Source: Aphanothece sacrum FPU1 | GTDB taxonomy: Bacteria > Cyanobacteriota > Cyanobacteriia > Cyanobacteriales > Microcystaceae | Assembly: GCF_003864295.1 (NCBI RefSeq) | Contig: NZ_BDQK01000017.1 | Coordinates: 392,398 to 456,397 of the forward strand | DNA length: 64,000 nucleotides | Direction: 5' to 3' | In this document: positions 7,676-16,688 of the stretch, piece after piece | Position numbering within the stretch: position 1 is the first letter of the stretch | How the letters are laid out: each line of letters begins with the position of its first letter | Program-made: the position numbers and the translations under genes | The notes under the pieces: generated by a model | The model's database searches: none | Seen by the model: the letters and a program-made list of their open reading frames with translations, nothing else | Told to the model about the DNA's origin: nothing

Positions 7676-9484
7676 ATGCACCAACTCAAGCAATACTCGG
7701 TTGCAGAAACACTTGAAAAAGACTTAGGAGATCCCTTAGATCCTAATAACATAATGTCTTTTAAACAAGTAGTTGACATCGATGAGACGGAAGAATTTCC
7801 TCACTCACAGATCGAATGGCTTTACAATTGGAAACTGCAACATTATTATGTTCCGGCGGAGTGTGGTGGGGAGTTTACCTCTTTTGAGGAATTTGTCGCA
7901 TTTGTTCGAGTTTTAAGTCGTCGAGATCAAACTATTGGTATTGCTTTTACAACTCTTTTTTGGTCATTTATTACTTGGATGAGTGGAAGCGATGAACAAA
8001 AGCAAAAATTAGCCAATTATATTAAAAATGAACAGGGGACAATGTGTTTAGGTTATTCTGAACGAGAACATGGAAGTGATCTAGTTGGGGGTGATCTAAC
8101 AGCGAAAAAAGTATCAGGAGGTTATATTCTCAATGGGGAAAAATGGCCAATTAACCGAGCAACAATATCGGGAATTTCCTATATTTTAGCTAAAACTGCT
8201 CCCGAAGGTGGGGCCAAATGTTTAACCTTATTTATGGTGAACAAGCGAGAATTAGATCCAGAAAAATATTACAATTTACCTAAAATTCTGACTCATGGAA
8301 TTCGGGCTTCCGATATGAGTGGAATTGGCTTTAAAGATTGTTTTGTTCCTGATTCAATGCGCCTAAAAAATGAAGGAGATGGCTTAGAAATTGCCCTAAA
8401 AGGGTTTCAAATTACTCGTACTTTATGCGCTGCTTTCTCATTAGGGGCAGCAGATACAGCCTTAAGAACAACTCTTAATTTTGCTTCAAAACGTATTGTT
8501 TATGGGAAAACAGTATTTGATCTTCCCCAACCTCGTCAAACATTGGTAGATGCTTTTTTAGATTTGTTAATCTGTGATTGTGAAACCATTGGATCAGCTA
8601 GAGGATTTCATGTAGTTCCCGAACAATTTAGTGTTTGGGCCTCTGTGGTGAAATACTTTGTCACCACTCAGTTAGAAACCATGATCAATAATGTTTATGT
8701 GGTGTTAGGTTCTCGCTTTTATATGCGCGAAGAACACGACTGGGGAATCTTTCAAAAGGTACTACGAGATAATTCTATTATCAGTATGTTTGATGGTAGT
8801 ACGGTTGTAAATTTACACGCCCTGATATTACAATTGCGTCCACTGACAAAATATCGTAGTCGCAGAAAGTCAAATACAATGGCAGAAATTCAAGGACGAC
8901 TAGAAACGATTTTTTCATTAGAAAAACCTCTGCCTACCTTTACACCAACTGAGTTAGAATTATTTGGACGAGGCATAGATGATCCCTTACAAGGGTTAGA
9001 AATTGCCTTACAACAACTTGAAGATTTAAAACAAACATCTGATCTAGATGAACAAGTGTTAGAAAACCTCTTACAATTGGGTAATCTAGTTTTAGAGGAA
9101 TTAGATAATCATGATCAATTAATTGCTAATTCAAAATTTGAATATGGTCATGATCAGTCCCCTGAATTGTTTGAAATTGCCAAAAAATATTGTAATCTTC
9201 ATGCGGCCGCCGCTTGTTTACATATGTGGCTTTATAATCGCACAATTTTAGGAGACTTTTTTGCTAAGGGAGAATGGTTAGTTTTGAGTTTACATCGACT
9301 ATTACGAACAATAAGACATCTTCCTTATTGTCTCAGTGAAATCTACGTCGAAAATACTGCTCAAGAACTGCTAAAACTATACAAAGAAGATAAACTATTT
9401 TCAATAGTTCCTTTTCAACTTGCTCAATCACAATCACCAGAGGATAAACCCTATGCAACTTCAGGACTCCAGCTTAAAGCTTAA
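7676..9484 (+). CDS. Acyl-CoA dehydrogenase-like flavoprotein, possibly acting on acyl-ACP
   Basis: From ATG 7676 the protein is 602 residues; a GTG at 7634 would add 14, but ATG 7676 has a better-placed AAGAGAA. Residues of about 100-390 show the acyl-CoA dehydrogenase fold: LGYSEREHGSDLVGGDL and LNGEKWPINRATISG fit the FAD/substrate region, and MFDGSTVVNLHAL stands where family members have a YEGT-type segment. A further 200-residue helical C-terminal region makes it longer than the usual 380-residue enzyme. It overlaps the downstream acyl carrier protein gene by 32 bases, so translation is likely coupled, which suggests a carrier-bound acyl substrate. The substrate is unknown. Confidence 0.8.
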   Translation: MHQLKQYSVAETLEKDLGDPLDPNNIMSFKQVVDIDETEEFPHSQIEWLYNWKLQHYYVPAECGGEFTSFEEFVAFVRVLSRRDQTIGIAFTTLFWSFITWMSGSDEQKQKLANYIKNEQGTMCLGYSEREHGSDLVGGDLTAKKVSGGYILNGEKWPINRATISGISYILAKTAPEGGAKCLTLFMVNKRELDPEKYYNLPKILTHGIRASDMSGIGFKDCFVPDSMRLKNEGDGLEIALKGFQITRTLCAAFSLGAADTALRTTLNFASKRIVYGKTVFDLPQPRQTLVDAFLDLLICDCETIGSARGFHVVPEQFSVWASVVKYFVTTQLETMINNVYVVLGSRFYMREEHDWGIFQKVLRDNSIISMFDGSTVVNLHALILQLRPLTKYRSRRKSNTMAEIQGRLETIFSLEKPLPTFTPTELELFGRGIDDPLQGLEIALQQLEDLKQTSDLDEQVLENLLQLGNLVLEELDNHDQLIANSKFEYGHDQSPELFEIAKKYCNLHAAAACLHMWLYNRTILGDFFAKGEWLVLSLHRLLRTIRHLPYCLSEIYVENTAQELLKLYKEDKLFSIVPFQLAQSQSPEDKPYATSGLQLKA

Positions 9485-9866
9485 TGAACCCCAAACCGTA
9501 ACTAACCCGGTAGAGGCCCTACAAATGTGGCTAATCAAGCAGTTAGCTGAACAATTATCTCATGATCCTAGCACCATTAAAGTTAGTGAACCTTTAACTC
9601 GTTATGGACTCGACTCCATTGATGCTGTAACCTTAGTAGGAGACTTAGAAGATTGGCTAGATATGAAACTTCCTGATACTTTATTTTGGGATTATCCAAC
9701 TATTGCTAAAGCATCTCAATATTTAGCCGAAAATTTTGATATTACCGGGGCATTAGATAACTTAAAAGCAGAAGAATTAACCACCGTAGTTCCTAACAAT
9801 AAAGCCTCGGAAAATTTGGCTGAAAATAAAAAAGGTTGGGGTGGTCTTTTTGGAAGGTTTAAATAA
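9453..9866 (+). CDS. Acyl carrier protein (phosphopantetheine-binding)
   Basis: The 137-residue protein starts at ATG 9453, inside the end of the flavoprotein gene. Residues 20-95 form one carrier domain, with the phosphopantetheine attachment Ser55 in YGLDSIDAVTL, then DTLFWDYPTIAKASQYL. The DSID context resembles the stand-alone carriers of polyketide or fatty-acyl-AMP-ligase pathways rather than AcpP of fatty acid synthesis. A Lys/Asn-rich tail ending GWGGLFGRFK could be an interaction or membrane-docking segment. It should carry the acyl group between the flavoprotein and the MBOAT enzyme encoded next. Confidence 0.88.
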   Translation: MQLQDSSLKLNEPQTVTNPVEALQMWLIKQLAEQLSHDPSTIKVSEPLTRYGLDSIDAVTLVGDLEDWLDMKLPDTLFWDYPTIAKASQYLAENFDITGALDNLKAEELTTVVPNNKASENLAENKKGWGGLFGRFK

Positions 9867-9978
9867 AACTGGACTCATGAACCAGCATCACTTGTAGGGT
9901 CAATTCATGAATTGATCCTAGCAAAAGACCCAATATCTAGAGGCGTTGTGTAAGTCGAGTAAAAGATAAATTTATGAA

Positions 9979-11436
9979 ATGAACTATTCTGATTTTTCGT
10001 TTTGGTGGGTATTAATTTTATTTAGCGTTCCCTATTTTACGGTGCGCTACATTGCTAAATCTTTTAATTTATGGCGAGGTATTTTTGATACTATTGGGGT
10101 TTTAGCCTTATCCCTTATTTTATTTCTTAATGCCAGTCGTTCTAGTTTTGTTATTTTTATTTTTGAAGTTATTTTTAACTACTTGATGGTGTGGTGGATG
10201 TTACGCCTTCAAGGAGGGAAAGCTAAATTAATTGCCACTATTGTTATTGTTATTAATATTGGTATTTTAGCTTATTTTAAATATCTGACTTTCTTTGTAG
10301 AAGATCTCTTAGGAATATTCTTAAATATTCCTGATAATTGGCAACAAACCTTTCCGATTCCTGTTAGAAATCAAATTCCCCCTGGACTGTCATTTTATAC
10401 ATTTCAAATGGTCGGTTTTGTGGTTGACTCATTAGCTGATCGCAAAAAGAAACCGATTGGAATTCTTGATTACATGAACTTTGTATCTTTTTTCCCTCAA
10501 ATTGTAGCAGGGCCAATTGAACGTCGTAAAGATTTATTTCCGCAAATAGAATCCTTTCGTTTTAAATTTACTATTGATAATTTTGAGCAAGCATTTAAGT
10601 GGATATCTCTAGGATTTTTTATGAAATTTGTCTTAGCTGATAATATTGCTCCATATATTGACTTAACTATTAGTAATAATGCTTGGACAGTTTGGTTTTT
10701 TGCCTTATTATTTACCTTAAGAATCTATTTTGATTTTGCTGGTTATAGCTTTGTAGCTGTAGGTTTAGGGCATTTTTTAGGAGTTAATATAACAGTTAAC
10801 TTTTTAGCCCCTTATACTTCACAAAGTATTAATGAATTTTGGCGACGTTGGCATATTACACTTAGTACCTGGTTTCGAGATTACGTTTTTTTACCTTTAA
10901 TGGGATCAAATAAAAAATGGGCTGCTTTTTACCTATTTTTAACCTTTACTTTATCAGGATTTTGGCACGGTGCAGCCTGGAATTTTATTATTTGGGGAGC
11001 ATATCATGGGGCATTATTATTAGTATTACGTTATTTAGGTCGGCCCTTTTATGGATTAATTGGTAATTATGTCCCTCGTCCCCAGATTATTTCTTGGGGT
11101 TTAACCTTTGGTTCTGTCATTTTTGGTTGTCTTTTCTTCATGGAAACTAACAGTCATCGTCTCTTAACTAAGTTACATACTTTAGTGACTCCTGGGGCTT
11201 ATTCTTGGGATAATTTTCAAGGAGTTTGGTCATCTTATACTGTCAATGAGGTATCAGCATTAGGACTGGTTTTAGTTCTGTCTACGTTGATTTTATTAAT
11301 GGAACATATCGCTGTTTGGCAAGGTAAATTTGAATATGAATTATTATTGTCTCGCTGGGTGTCTCCAGTATTATTAGCTTTAACAATTTTACTAGCGGCA
11401 AATATTCCATCTGAGTTTATTTATTTTGAATTCTAA
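9979..11436 (+). CDS. MBOAT family membrane-bound O-acyltransferase (AlgI/DltB-like)
   Basis: The 485-residue protein has about ten or more hydrophobic segments and the MBOAT signatures: PPGLSFYTFQMVGF, FPQIVAGPIERRKDLFPQ, NEFWRRWHITLSTWFRDYVF and the catalytic-His region LSGFWHGAAWNFIIWG. AlgI and DltB relatives pass acyl groups from a donor inside the cell to a hydroxyl acceptor outside. Here the gene follows a carrier protein, the same pairing as DltB with DltC, so the ACP is a likely donor. The acceptor may be a surface glycan or lipid. It ends at 11436, overlapping the next start codon by one base. Confidence 0.88.
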   Translation: MNYSDFSFWWVLILFSVPYFTVRYIAKSFNLWRGIFDTIGVLALSLILFLNASRSSFVIFIFEVIFNYLMVWWMLRLQGGKAKLIATIVIVINIGILAYFKYLTFFVEDLLGIFLNIPDNWQQTFPIPVRNQIPPGLSFYTFQMVGFVVDSLADRKKKPIGILDYMNFVSFFPQIVAGPIERRKDLFPQIESFRFKFTIDNFEQAFKWISLGFFMKFVLADNIAPYIDLTISNNAWTVWFFALLFTLRIYFDFAGYSFVAVGLGHFLGVNITVNFLAPYTSQSINEFWRRWHITLSTWFRDYVFLPLMGSNKKWAAFYLFLTFTLSGFWHGAAWNFIIWGAYHGALLLVLRYLGRPFYGLIGNYVPRPQIISWGLTFGSVIFGCLFFMETNSHRLLTKLHTLVTPGAYSWDNFQGVWSSYTVNEVSALGLVLVLSTLILLMEHIAVWQGKFEYELLLSRWVSPVLLALTILLAANIPSEFIYFEF

Positions 11437-12680
11437 TGAATAACAAACCTTTAATTAATATATGTGTTTTAGGCGGGGGATTTGGTGGACTTTATACAGC
11501 CTTATCTCTGACTCGTTTTTCTGAGATAAAATCAGGACAATATCAAATTACGTTAGTAGAAAGAAATGATTCTTTTTTATTTACTCCCTTATTATATGAG
11601 TTAATTACGGGAGAATTACAACGGTGGGAAATTGCCCCATCTTATCAAAAATTATTAGCAGGAACCCCCATTAAATTATGTCAAAATACTGTTGAAGGAA
11701 TTGATCTTAAAACTCGTCAAGTTAAACTAGATGATGATCAATTATTAAGCTATGATTATTTAATTTTAGGGGTAGGAACTCAAAACCGTTGGGCGGATAT
11801 TCCAGGGTTAAAAAATAATGCTTTAACTTTTCGTACATTAGCCGATGTAGAACGATTACAAACTCAATTACATTTATTAGAAACATCGGAACGTCAACGA
11901 ATAAGATTAGCCGTCATTGGGGCCGGCCCGAACGGAATTGAACTATCTTGTAAATTAGCTGATCGTCTGGGAAAACGAGGAGAAATTGTTTTAATTGAAC
12001 GAGGAAATGAGATCTTAAAATGGTTTTCTCAGGGGGTACGTTCAGCTTCTTATAAAGCTTTAGATTCTCGTCGTATACAATTATATCGACAAACCAACGT
12101 TAATAAAATTGCTGAAGATTCTATAACTTTAATTCGTCAAAAAGAACAAGAAACTTTACCGATTGATTTAGTTATCTGGGTAGGGGGAACCCAATCAAGA
12201 TCATGGATTAAGGCGTTAAACTGTCAACAAAATGCCCAAGGAAAACTGTTAACCCTTCCTACATTACAACTAATGGATTATCCAGAGGTATTTGCCTTAG
12301 GTGATTTAGCAGAAATTCATCAGACTAAACAACAAATTCCTGCTACAGCACAAGTGGCTTATCAACAGGCAAGTTGTGCGGCTAAAAATTTAATTGCCCT
12401 TATAAAAAATAAACCTTTAAAAGCATTTTATTATTTACATCTTGGGGATATGCTAACATTAGGAAAAGGAGAAGCAATTGTCTCTAGTTTTTGTCTGAAT
12501 ATTGAAGGATATTTAGGGTCTATTATTAGACGACTTGCTTATATTTTTCGCTTGCCAACTACTCGTCATCGACTCCAAGTTTTAAGGAATTTATTACAAA
12601 AAAGCTTGTTAAAAATAAGACGTTTTTTTCGGTGGCGATTAACTAGATTATTATTAGCAAAGTCCGCTAAAAATTATTAA
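11436..12680 (+). CDS. Type II NAD(P)H dehydrogenase-like FAD oxidoreductase
   Basis: The 414-residue protein has two dinucleotide-binding folds: VLGGGFGGLYTALSLTRF at the N-terminus for FAD, and VIGAGPNGIELSCKLADR near residue 160 for NAD(P)H. It also has the FAD-contacting FALGDLAEI and the basic, possibly membrane-associating C-terminus expected of NDH-2 enzymes, which pass electrons from NADH to quinone. The start overlaps the MBOAT stop (TAATG). In this operon it could reoxidise or supply electrons for the acyl flavoprotein, or simply be co-transcribed; the link is inference. Confidence 0.82.
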   Translation: MNNKPLINICVLGGGFGGLYTALSLTRFSEIKSGQYQITLVERNDSFLFTPLLYELITGELQRWEIAPSYQKLLAGTPIKLCQNTVEGIDLKTRQVKLDDDQLLSYDYLILGVGTQNRWADIPGLKNNALTFRTLADVERLQTQLHLLETSERQRIRLAVIGAGPNGIELSCKLADRLGKRGEIVLIERGNEILKWFSQGVRSASYKALDSRRIQLYRQTNVNKIAEDSITLIRQKEQETLPIDLVIWVGGTQSRSWIKALNCQQNAQGKLLTLPTLQLMDYPEVFALGDLAEIHQTKQQIPATAQVAYQQASCAAKNLIALIKNKPLKAFYYLHLGDMLTLGKGEAIVSSFCLNIEGYLGSIIRRLAYIFRLPTTRHRLQVLRNLLQKSLLKIRRFFRWRLTRLLLAKSAKNY

Positions 12681-12739
12681 TAATCAACCGTTGTAGGGGT
12701 GAACGACCTTCATTTGCGTCAACTTAGTCCAAAACGCCA

Positions 12740-12798
12740 ACAGACTAAAGTCTGTGGCTATACGAACAAAGTCCGACGAGCGCGGACTTTCTGTTTAT
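12740..12798. repeat. Family A fragment (AAAGTCCG hairpin)
   Basis: AGACTAAAGTCT and AAAGTCCGACGAGCGCGGAC form two short hairpins like those inside repeat copies at 19052 and 20843. The terminal GGTTCTACCGG ends are missing. Placed 60 bases after the operon, it could serve as its terminator. Confidence 0.6.
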
Positions 12799-12897
12799 CC
12801 CCAACCCCTAACCCCAATCTTGACTTTTGCCTACTTGTCACCCCCTACGGATAACTGGTTTAAGCTATTGAAATAAGAAATCAACTCATAAGAGGAA

Positions 12898-13155
12898 ATG
12901 AACATAATGGATGCTTTTAGCCTCGTTCCCCCTGATTGGAGTCAAAATGCTATTCATGGATTAAAATTTTGTTGTCCTCGTTGTCATGAGGCCGCCAGTA
13001 AAGCACAACGAGTTTGGATTAACCGACGGGCCCCCGTTTTATGTGAAGATTATCGTCGTAAATGGCAAGAATTTTATCACTGCGAATGCCAACAAGCTTG
13101 GTGGGCCTGGAATAGCGATCGCCCCCCATCTGAGTTAACAAAACCGACGGAGTGA
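12898..13155 (+). CDS. Small cysteine-rich (zinc-ribbon-like) conserved protein
   Basis: The 85-residue protein (or 82 from ATG 12907) contains CCPRCHEAAS near residue 27 and HCECQQAWWAW near residue 62, spaced as one zinc-binding site with Cys pairs. It is rich in Trp (VPPDWSQ, WINRRAP, KWQEFYH, AWWAWNSDRP). I take it as a conserved cyanobacterial protein of unknown function. AGAGGAA lies only just before ATG 12898, which makes ATG 12907 slightly better spaced. A HIP1 site lies inside the coding sequence. Confidence 0.7.
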   Translation: MNIMDAFSLVPPDWSQNAIHGLKFCCPRCHEAASKAQRVWINRRAPVLCEDYRRKWQEFYHCECQQAWWAWNSDRPPSELTKPTE

Positions 13156-13157
13156 TT

Positions 13158-13235
13158 ATGTTAAGTAAACCGAATAAAACGCAATATTGGGCAGCGTTTA
13201 TTTGTTTAGGGAATCCAGCCGCCTTGAAAAATTAG
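13158..13235 (+). pseudogene. Remnant of a CHAT-domain protein C-terminus
   Basis: A 25-codon reading frame contains QYWAAFICLGNPAAL, the usual closing motif of cyanobacterial CHAT proteins. It has its own ATG at 13158 but is far too short for a domain. It is probably the tail of a deleted CHAT gene, distinct from the intact one at 4671, which ends FYWSPYILVGNW. Confidence 0.5.
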
Positions 13236-13543
13236 GTGTTGCTGATTGATGGTATGATTCTTATCTTGCGCAAAGAATCAACGCAAAGAATAGTTGTTTC
13301 ATACCCTGATTCAGCAACGCCGTATTATAGGTTGGGTTGAGGCACGAAACCCAATACCCAAAACGATAGCAAAAGTCCCTCACTTCTATTAACCTGAGTT
13401 CGGGTTTATCCAGTCATCTAGTAAGTAAAACTTAACAAAGATTTCTAAAAATATTAAATTCTAAGATTAATTACAATCCCTTAATAAATATTTAAAAATA
13501 GAGAAAAATAATGATAAGAATAAATTTCCCTTAACGGTGAGCT
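13236..13543. other. Repeat-rich intergenic stretch
   Basis: An inverted repeat has arms TTGCTGATTGATGGTATGA (13239-13257) and TCATACCCTGATTCAGCAA (13299-13317), and it starts at the end of the CHAT remnant. A GTTGGGTTGAGGCACGAAAC plus CCAA palindrome at 13330-13352 recurs at about 33527-33552. The rest is AT-rich leader of the GGDEF gene. Confidence 0.6.
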
Positions 13544-14659
13544 ATGAGCAGTTTTCATCCTTCTTGTCCCATTGATGAGGTTTCTGATAACCCTTCTCAT
13601 CCCATAGAACATTTAATCCTAACTGTCCAAAAACTCTCTTTAGCTCGTGATCTAGAGACAGTCATGTATATTGTTAAACACGCAGCCCGTAAACTGACTC
13701 AATCGGACGGTGCTACTTTTATTTTACGGGATGGAAGCAATTGTTTTTACGCAGATGAAGATGCGATCGCTCCTTTGTGGAAAGGAATGCGTTTTCCTCT
13801 GGATATTTGTATTGGGGGTTGGACTATGAATAATCGTCAACCTGCGATTATTCCTAATGTTTTGGGAGATAGTCGTATTCCTTATGAAGCTTATAAACCT
13901 ACTTTTGTTAAAAGTTTATTAACCGCTCCTATTCGTCGTCTTGATCCGATTGGAGCGATCGGTATTTATTGGTCACAATATCATGAATCGACTCCAGAAG
14001 AAATTAAATTATTGCAAGCATTAGCAGATTCAACCGCGATCGCAATGGAAAATATTCAGGTATATTCTGAATTAGAAAAACTGGTAAAAGAGCGCACAGC
14101 AGAACTTGAATTAGCTAATCAAAATTTAGTTGAAGAAATTAGTTATCGACAACAAGCAGAAAAAGAAGTTAGACAACTTTCTCTCACTGATGAATTAACT
14201 CAATTATCTAATAGAAGGGGGTTTAATTTATTAGGAGAACATGAATTAGATATTGCTCGTCGTCATCATTATTACTGTACCTTATTTTTTATCGATCTCG
14301 ATGGCTTAAAACTGGTTAATGATACCTATGGGCATGAAATTGGCGATCAAATGATTAAAGATGCGGCTAATCTTTTTAAGCAAACTTTCCGAGATGTGGA
14401 TATTATAGCTCGTTTAGGAGGAGATGAATTCGTTATTTTAACCGCAGCAGAAGTAATCTTTGATCAGCAAGCAGTTTATCAAAGATTACTTAATAATTTA
14501 GCTAAATTTAATCAACAATCTAATCAACCTTATCAACTTTCTTTTAGTGTTGGACAAGTCAAGTATAGCCCTGAATCATCAGATTCTTTAGAAAGTTTGC
14601 TCACTCAAGGGGATCAAGCAATGTATCTACAGAAAAAAGGCAAACATCGATATCATTAA
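13544..14659 (+). CDS. GAF-GGDEF diguanylate cyclase
   Basis: The 371-residue protein has a GAF sensory domain (about residues 25-170), a short coiled-coil linker (VKERTAELELANQNLVEEIS) and a GGDEF domain (about 195-365). The active-site loop RLGGDEFVIL has the intact signature at residues 292-296. An RDVD motif five residues before it is the inhibitory c-di-GMP binding site, so product inhibition is likely. It should make c-di-GMP from GTP in response to a ligand or light signal on GAF. The GAF domain shows no clear bilin-attaching Cys. No transmembrane segment is visible. Confidence 0.92.
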   Translation: MSSFHPSCPIDEVSDNPSHPIEHLILTVQKLSLARDLETVMYIVKHAARKLTQSDGATFILRDGSNCFYADEDAIAPLWKGMRFPLDICIGGWTMNNRQPAIIPNVLGDSRIPYEAYKPTFVKSLLTAPIRRLDPIGAIGIYWSQYHESTPEEIKLLQALADSTAIAMENIQVYSELEKLVKERTAELELANQNLVEEISYRQQAEKEVRQLSLTDELTQLSNRRGFNLLGEHELDIARRHHYYCTLFFIDLDGLKLVNDTYGHEIGDQMIKDAANLFKQTFRDVDIIARLGGDEFVILTAAEVIFDQQAVYQRLLNNLAKFNQQSNQPYQLSFSVGQVKYSPESSDSLESLLTQGDQAMYLQKKGKHRYH

Positions 14660-14676
14660 AGAAGAAAAAGCCCCGA

Positions 14677-14809
14677 CTAAGTAACTGGACAAAAATAAAC
14701 GTTACGGTGAAGTGAGCAGGGGAGCGCCGGAGCGCCGGAGCAGGGAGAGGGGTTACAACCTAGTTACATTTCTTAACATAGTATTATTTATTTATGTCCG
14801 ACTACTTAG
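14677..14809. mobile_element. MITE-like element B, copy 1
   Basis: The 133-base element has imperfect inverted ends CTAAGTAACTGGACAAAAAT and CTAAGTAGTCGGACATAAAT. A second copy lies inverted at 38320-38450 with nearly the same interior, including GTTACGGTGAAGTGAGCAGG and a GCGCCGGA direct repeat (two units here, three there). It encodes no protein. It abuts and ends the amylase fragment. Confidence 0.85.
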
Positions 14810-15185
14810 CATGATTAAACACCCCATCTAAAACAATTTTTAATCCTCGTTGATGGGCTTCTTTTAACAACTTGTCAAATGCTTCATTACCCCCTAATAA
14901 AGGCTCAATTTGATAATAATCATGAGTATGATAACGATGATTACTTGCTGAACGAAAAATAGGGGTAAAATAAAGGGCTGTCACCCCTAAATTTTGCAAA
15001 TAATCTAATTTGTCAATCACTCCCCAGAGGTTCCCCCCCTTATATCCTTGAAAAGTCGGGGGACTATTCCAGTCTTCTAAGGGAACATCGAGTAACCATT
15101 GTTGTTGAGGGGGGACACTTCTAGCAAAAGCATCAGGATAAATTTGATAAAAAATAGCATTTTTTACCCAGTCAGGAGTGGTCAT
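14802..15185 (-). pseudogene. Truncated GH13 alpha-amylase family gene
   Basis: 127 codons match the start of a GH13 glycoside hydrolase: [44 protein letters not shown] and [12 protein letters not shown], the first conserved region of the (beta/alpha)8 barrel. Directly after FNH the frame enters the end of MITE-like element B, which supplies the stop codon. The remaining roughly 300 or more residues, with the catalytic Asp and Glu, are absent from the other side of the element, so the product cannot be an active amylase. Confidence 0.88.
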
Positions 15186-15186
15186 T

Positions 15187-15229
15187 TCAGTTATCAGTTA
15201 TCAGTTATCAGTTATCAGTTATCAGTTAC
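15187..15229. repeat. Heptanucleotide tandem array (TCAGTTA)
   Basis: About six copies of TCAGTTA stand directly before the start codon of the amylase fragment. This is the STRR class of cyanobacterial short tandem repeats. Confidence 0.9.
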
Positions 15230-15344
15230 CAATTGATAATTAATTCTGTTGAAAACCTCTACTTTCAAGGAAAAAGAAAAAAAGTTCATTTCTTTCAATT
15301 CTCCTTATTTCTAGAGATAGGTAATTATCAATTATCAATTAATC

Positions 15345-16403
15345 TTACGGGTAGAAACATAATTGAGGTAAACCAAGAGTTTCCTCCCATCCCATCATCA
15401 GATTTAAACATTGTACTGCTTGTCCAGCTTGACCTTTAATGAGATTATCAATAGCAGAGAGGACAATCACGCGATCGGTGCGATCATCGGTTTCGATGCC
15501 AATGTAACAAAGATTCGTCCCACAAGCCCATTTTGTTTGAGGATAAGTGCCATTCGGGAGAATTTTAACAAAAGGAGACGACCGATAAAACGCGCTGTAA
15601 ATGGTCAAAATATCGTCCCTAACTAACCCTGGATCTCTTAAAGTCGCATAGACAGTCGCCAGGATACCTCGTACCATAGGGATTAAATGGGGCGTAAACT
15701 GCACCCTAACTTCATGACCCGCTAATTCTGAGCAAACTTGTTCAATTTCTGGGGTATGACGATGTTTAGCAACTCCATAAGCCCCAAAAGAACCATCAGC
15801 CTCTGATAATAATAAATTAATTTTACCTTGACGGCCGCCCCCTGATGCGCCTGATTTTGCGTCAATAATAGCGGTTTCTGGGACAATTAAACCTTGTTTG
15901 AGTAAAGGAGATAAGGCCATTAAACTTGCGGTAGGATAGCATCCTGGACACCCCACTAAAGAAGCGGATTTAATTTCTTCACGGTACAATTCAGGGAGTC
16001 CATAAACCGCTTTAACCGCCGTTTCCCCATCAGTGCGGTCTTTATTGTACCAACGAGTATAAGTCTGTAAATCTTTAAAACGGTAATCCGCCGATAGATC
16101 TAATACTTTAACCCCTTTAGCTATTAATGGGGGGGCTAAATCACAAGCAAGTCCATTAGGAAGTCCCAAAAAGACCGCCTGACAACGAGCAGCGATAACG
16201 TCTGTATCAATAGGTTCAATGGTAAAATTAACACGGTGGCCCAAGTGGGGATAAATATCACTGTAGAGCTTTCCAGCACTATCCTTGCCACCTAGATAGA
16301 CAATTTCTACGTTAGGGTGTTCTAGTAACAACTTTACCAATTGTACCCCACCGTATCCTGAAGCCCCAATAATGCCAACTGGTATGCGTTTTGACTCACC
16401 CAT
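15345..16403 (-). CDS. argC: N-acetyl-gamma-glutamyl-phosphate reductase
   Basis: From ATG 16403 the protein is 352 residues ([19 protein letters not shown]). This start has AGGAAG eight bases upstream and fits the family length; an ATG 33 bases further up lacks such a site. The NADP-binding GASGYGG, the catalytic Cys155 in GCPGCYPTA, and the substrate region HRHTPEIEQ mark ArgC. It reduces N-acetylglutamyl phosphate to the semialdehyde, the third step of arginine synthesis. It stands alone, with no other arg gene nearby. Confidence 0.96.
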   Translation of the reverse strand: MGESKRIPVGIIGASGYGGVQLVKLLLEHPNVEIVYLGGKDSAGKLYSDIYPHLGHRVNFTIEPIDTDVIAARCQAVFLGLPNGLACDLAPPLIAKGVKVLDLSADYRFKDLQTYTRWYNKDRTDGETAVKAVYGLPELYREEIKSASLVGCPGCYPTASLMALSPLLKQGLIVPETAIIDAKSGASGGGRQGKINLLLSEADGSFGAYGVAKHRHTPEIEQVCSELAGHEVRVQFTPHLIPMVRGILATVYATLRDPGLVRDDILTIYSAFYRSSPFVKILPNGTYPQTKWACGTNLCYIGIETDDRTDRVIVLSAIDNLIKGQAGQAVQCLNLMMGWEETLGLPQLCFYP

Positions 16404-16688
16404 AAGTATCACTTCCTGACAATCTTCAATGATCAATATAATTCATGGCCGAATTGTAATCTTAAATGCTGGTAATGAATCAGAAGTTTTGCTAAAGGAA
16501 TTATGAAAAAAGGTGATTTACTTTAAAGAACAACAACTAGACTTATTCGCTGACAGAACTTCAACCTAAACTTTTGTGAGTAATCAACTCAGACTTTGGT
16601 TTTAATTTTTTAATGATAAAATGAAGTGTTAAAACGAGGGTTTTCTATACAAATTAAAACAAACTGAATTAGGATTTTTATGTAAAGT

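Noticed and set aside
7676..9484. Ordinary fatty-acid beta-oxidation acyl-CoA dehydrogenase
   Set aside because: No other beta-oxidation gene is nearby, cyanobacteria generally lack that pathway, and the gene overlaps an ACP gene; a carrier-linked role fits better.
15233..15439. 68-codon plus-strand frame opposite the argC 3' end
   Set aside because: Half of it is antisense to the conserved argC coding sequence, and the rest is heptad-flanked spacer.
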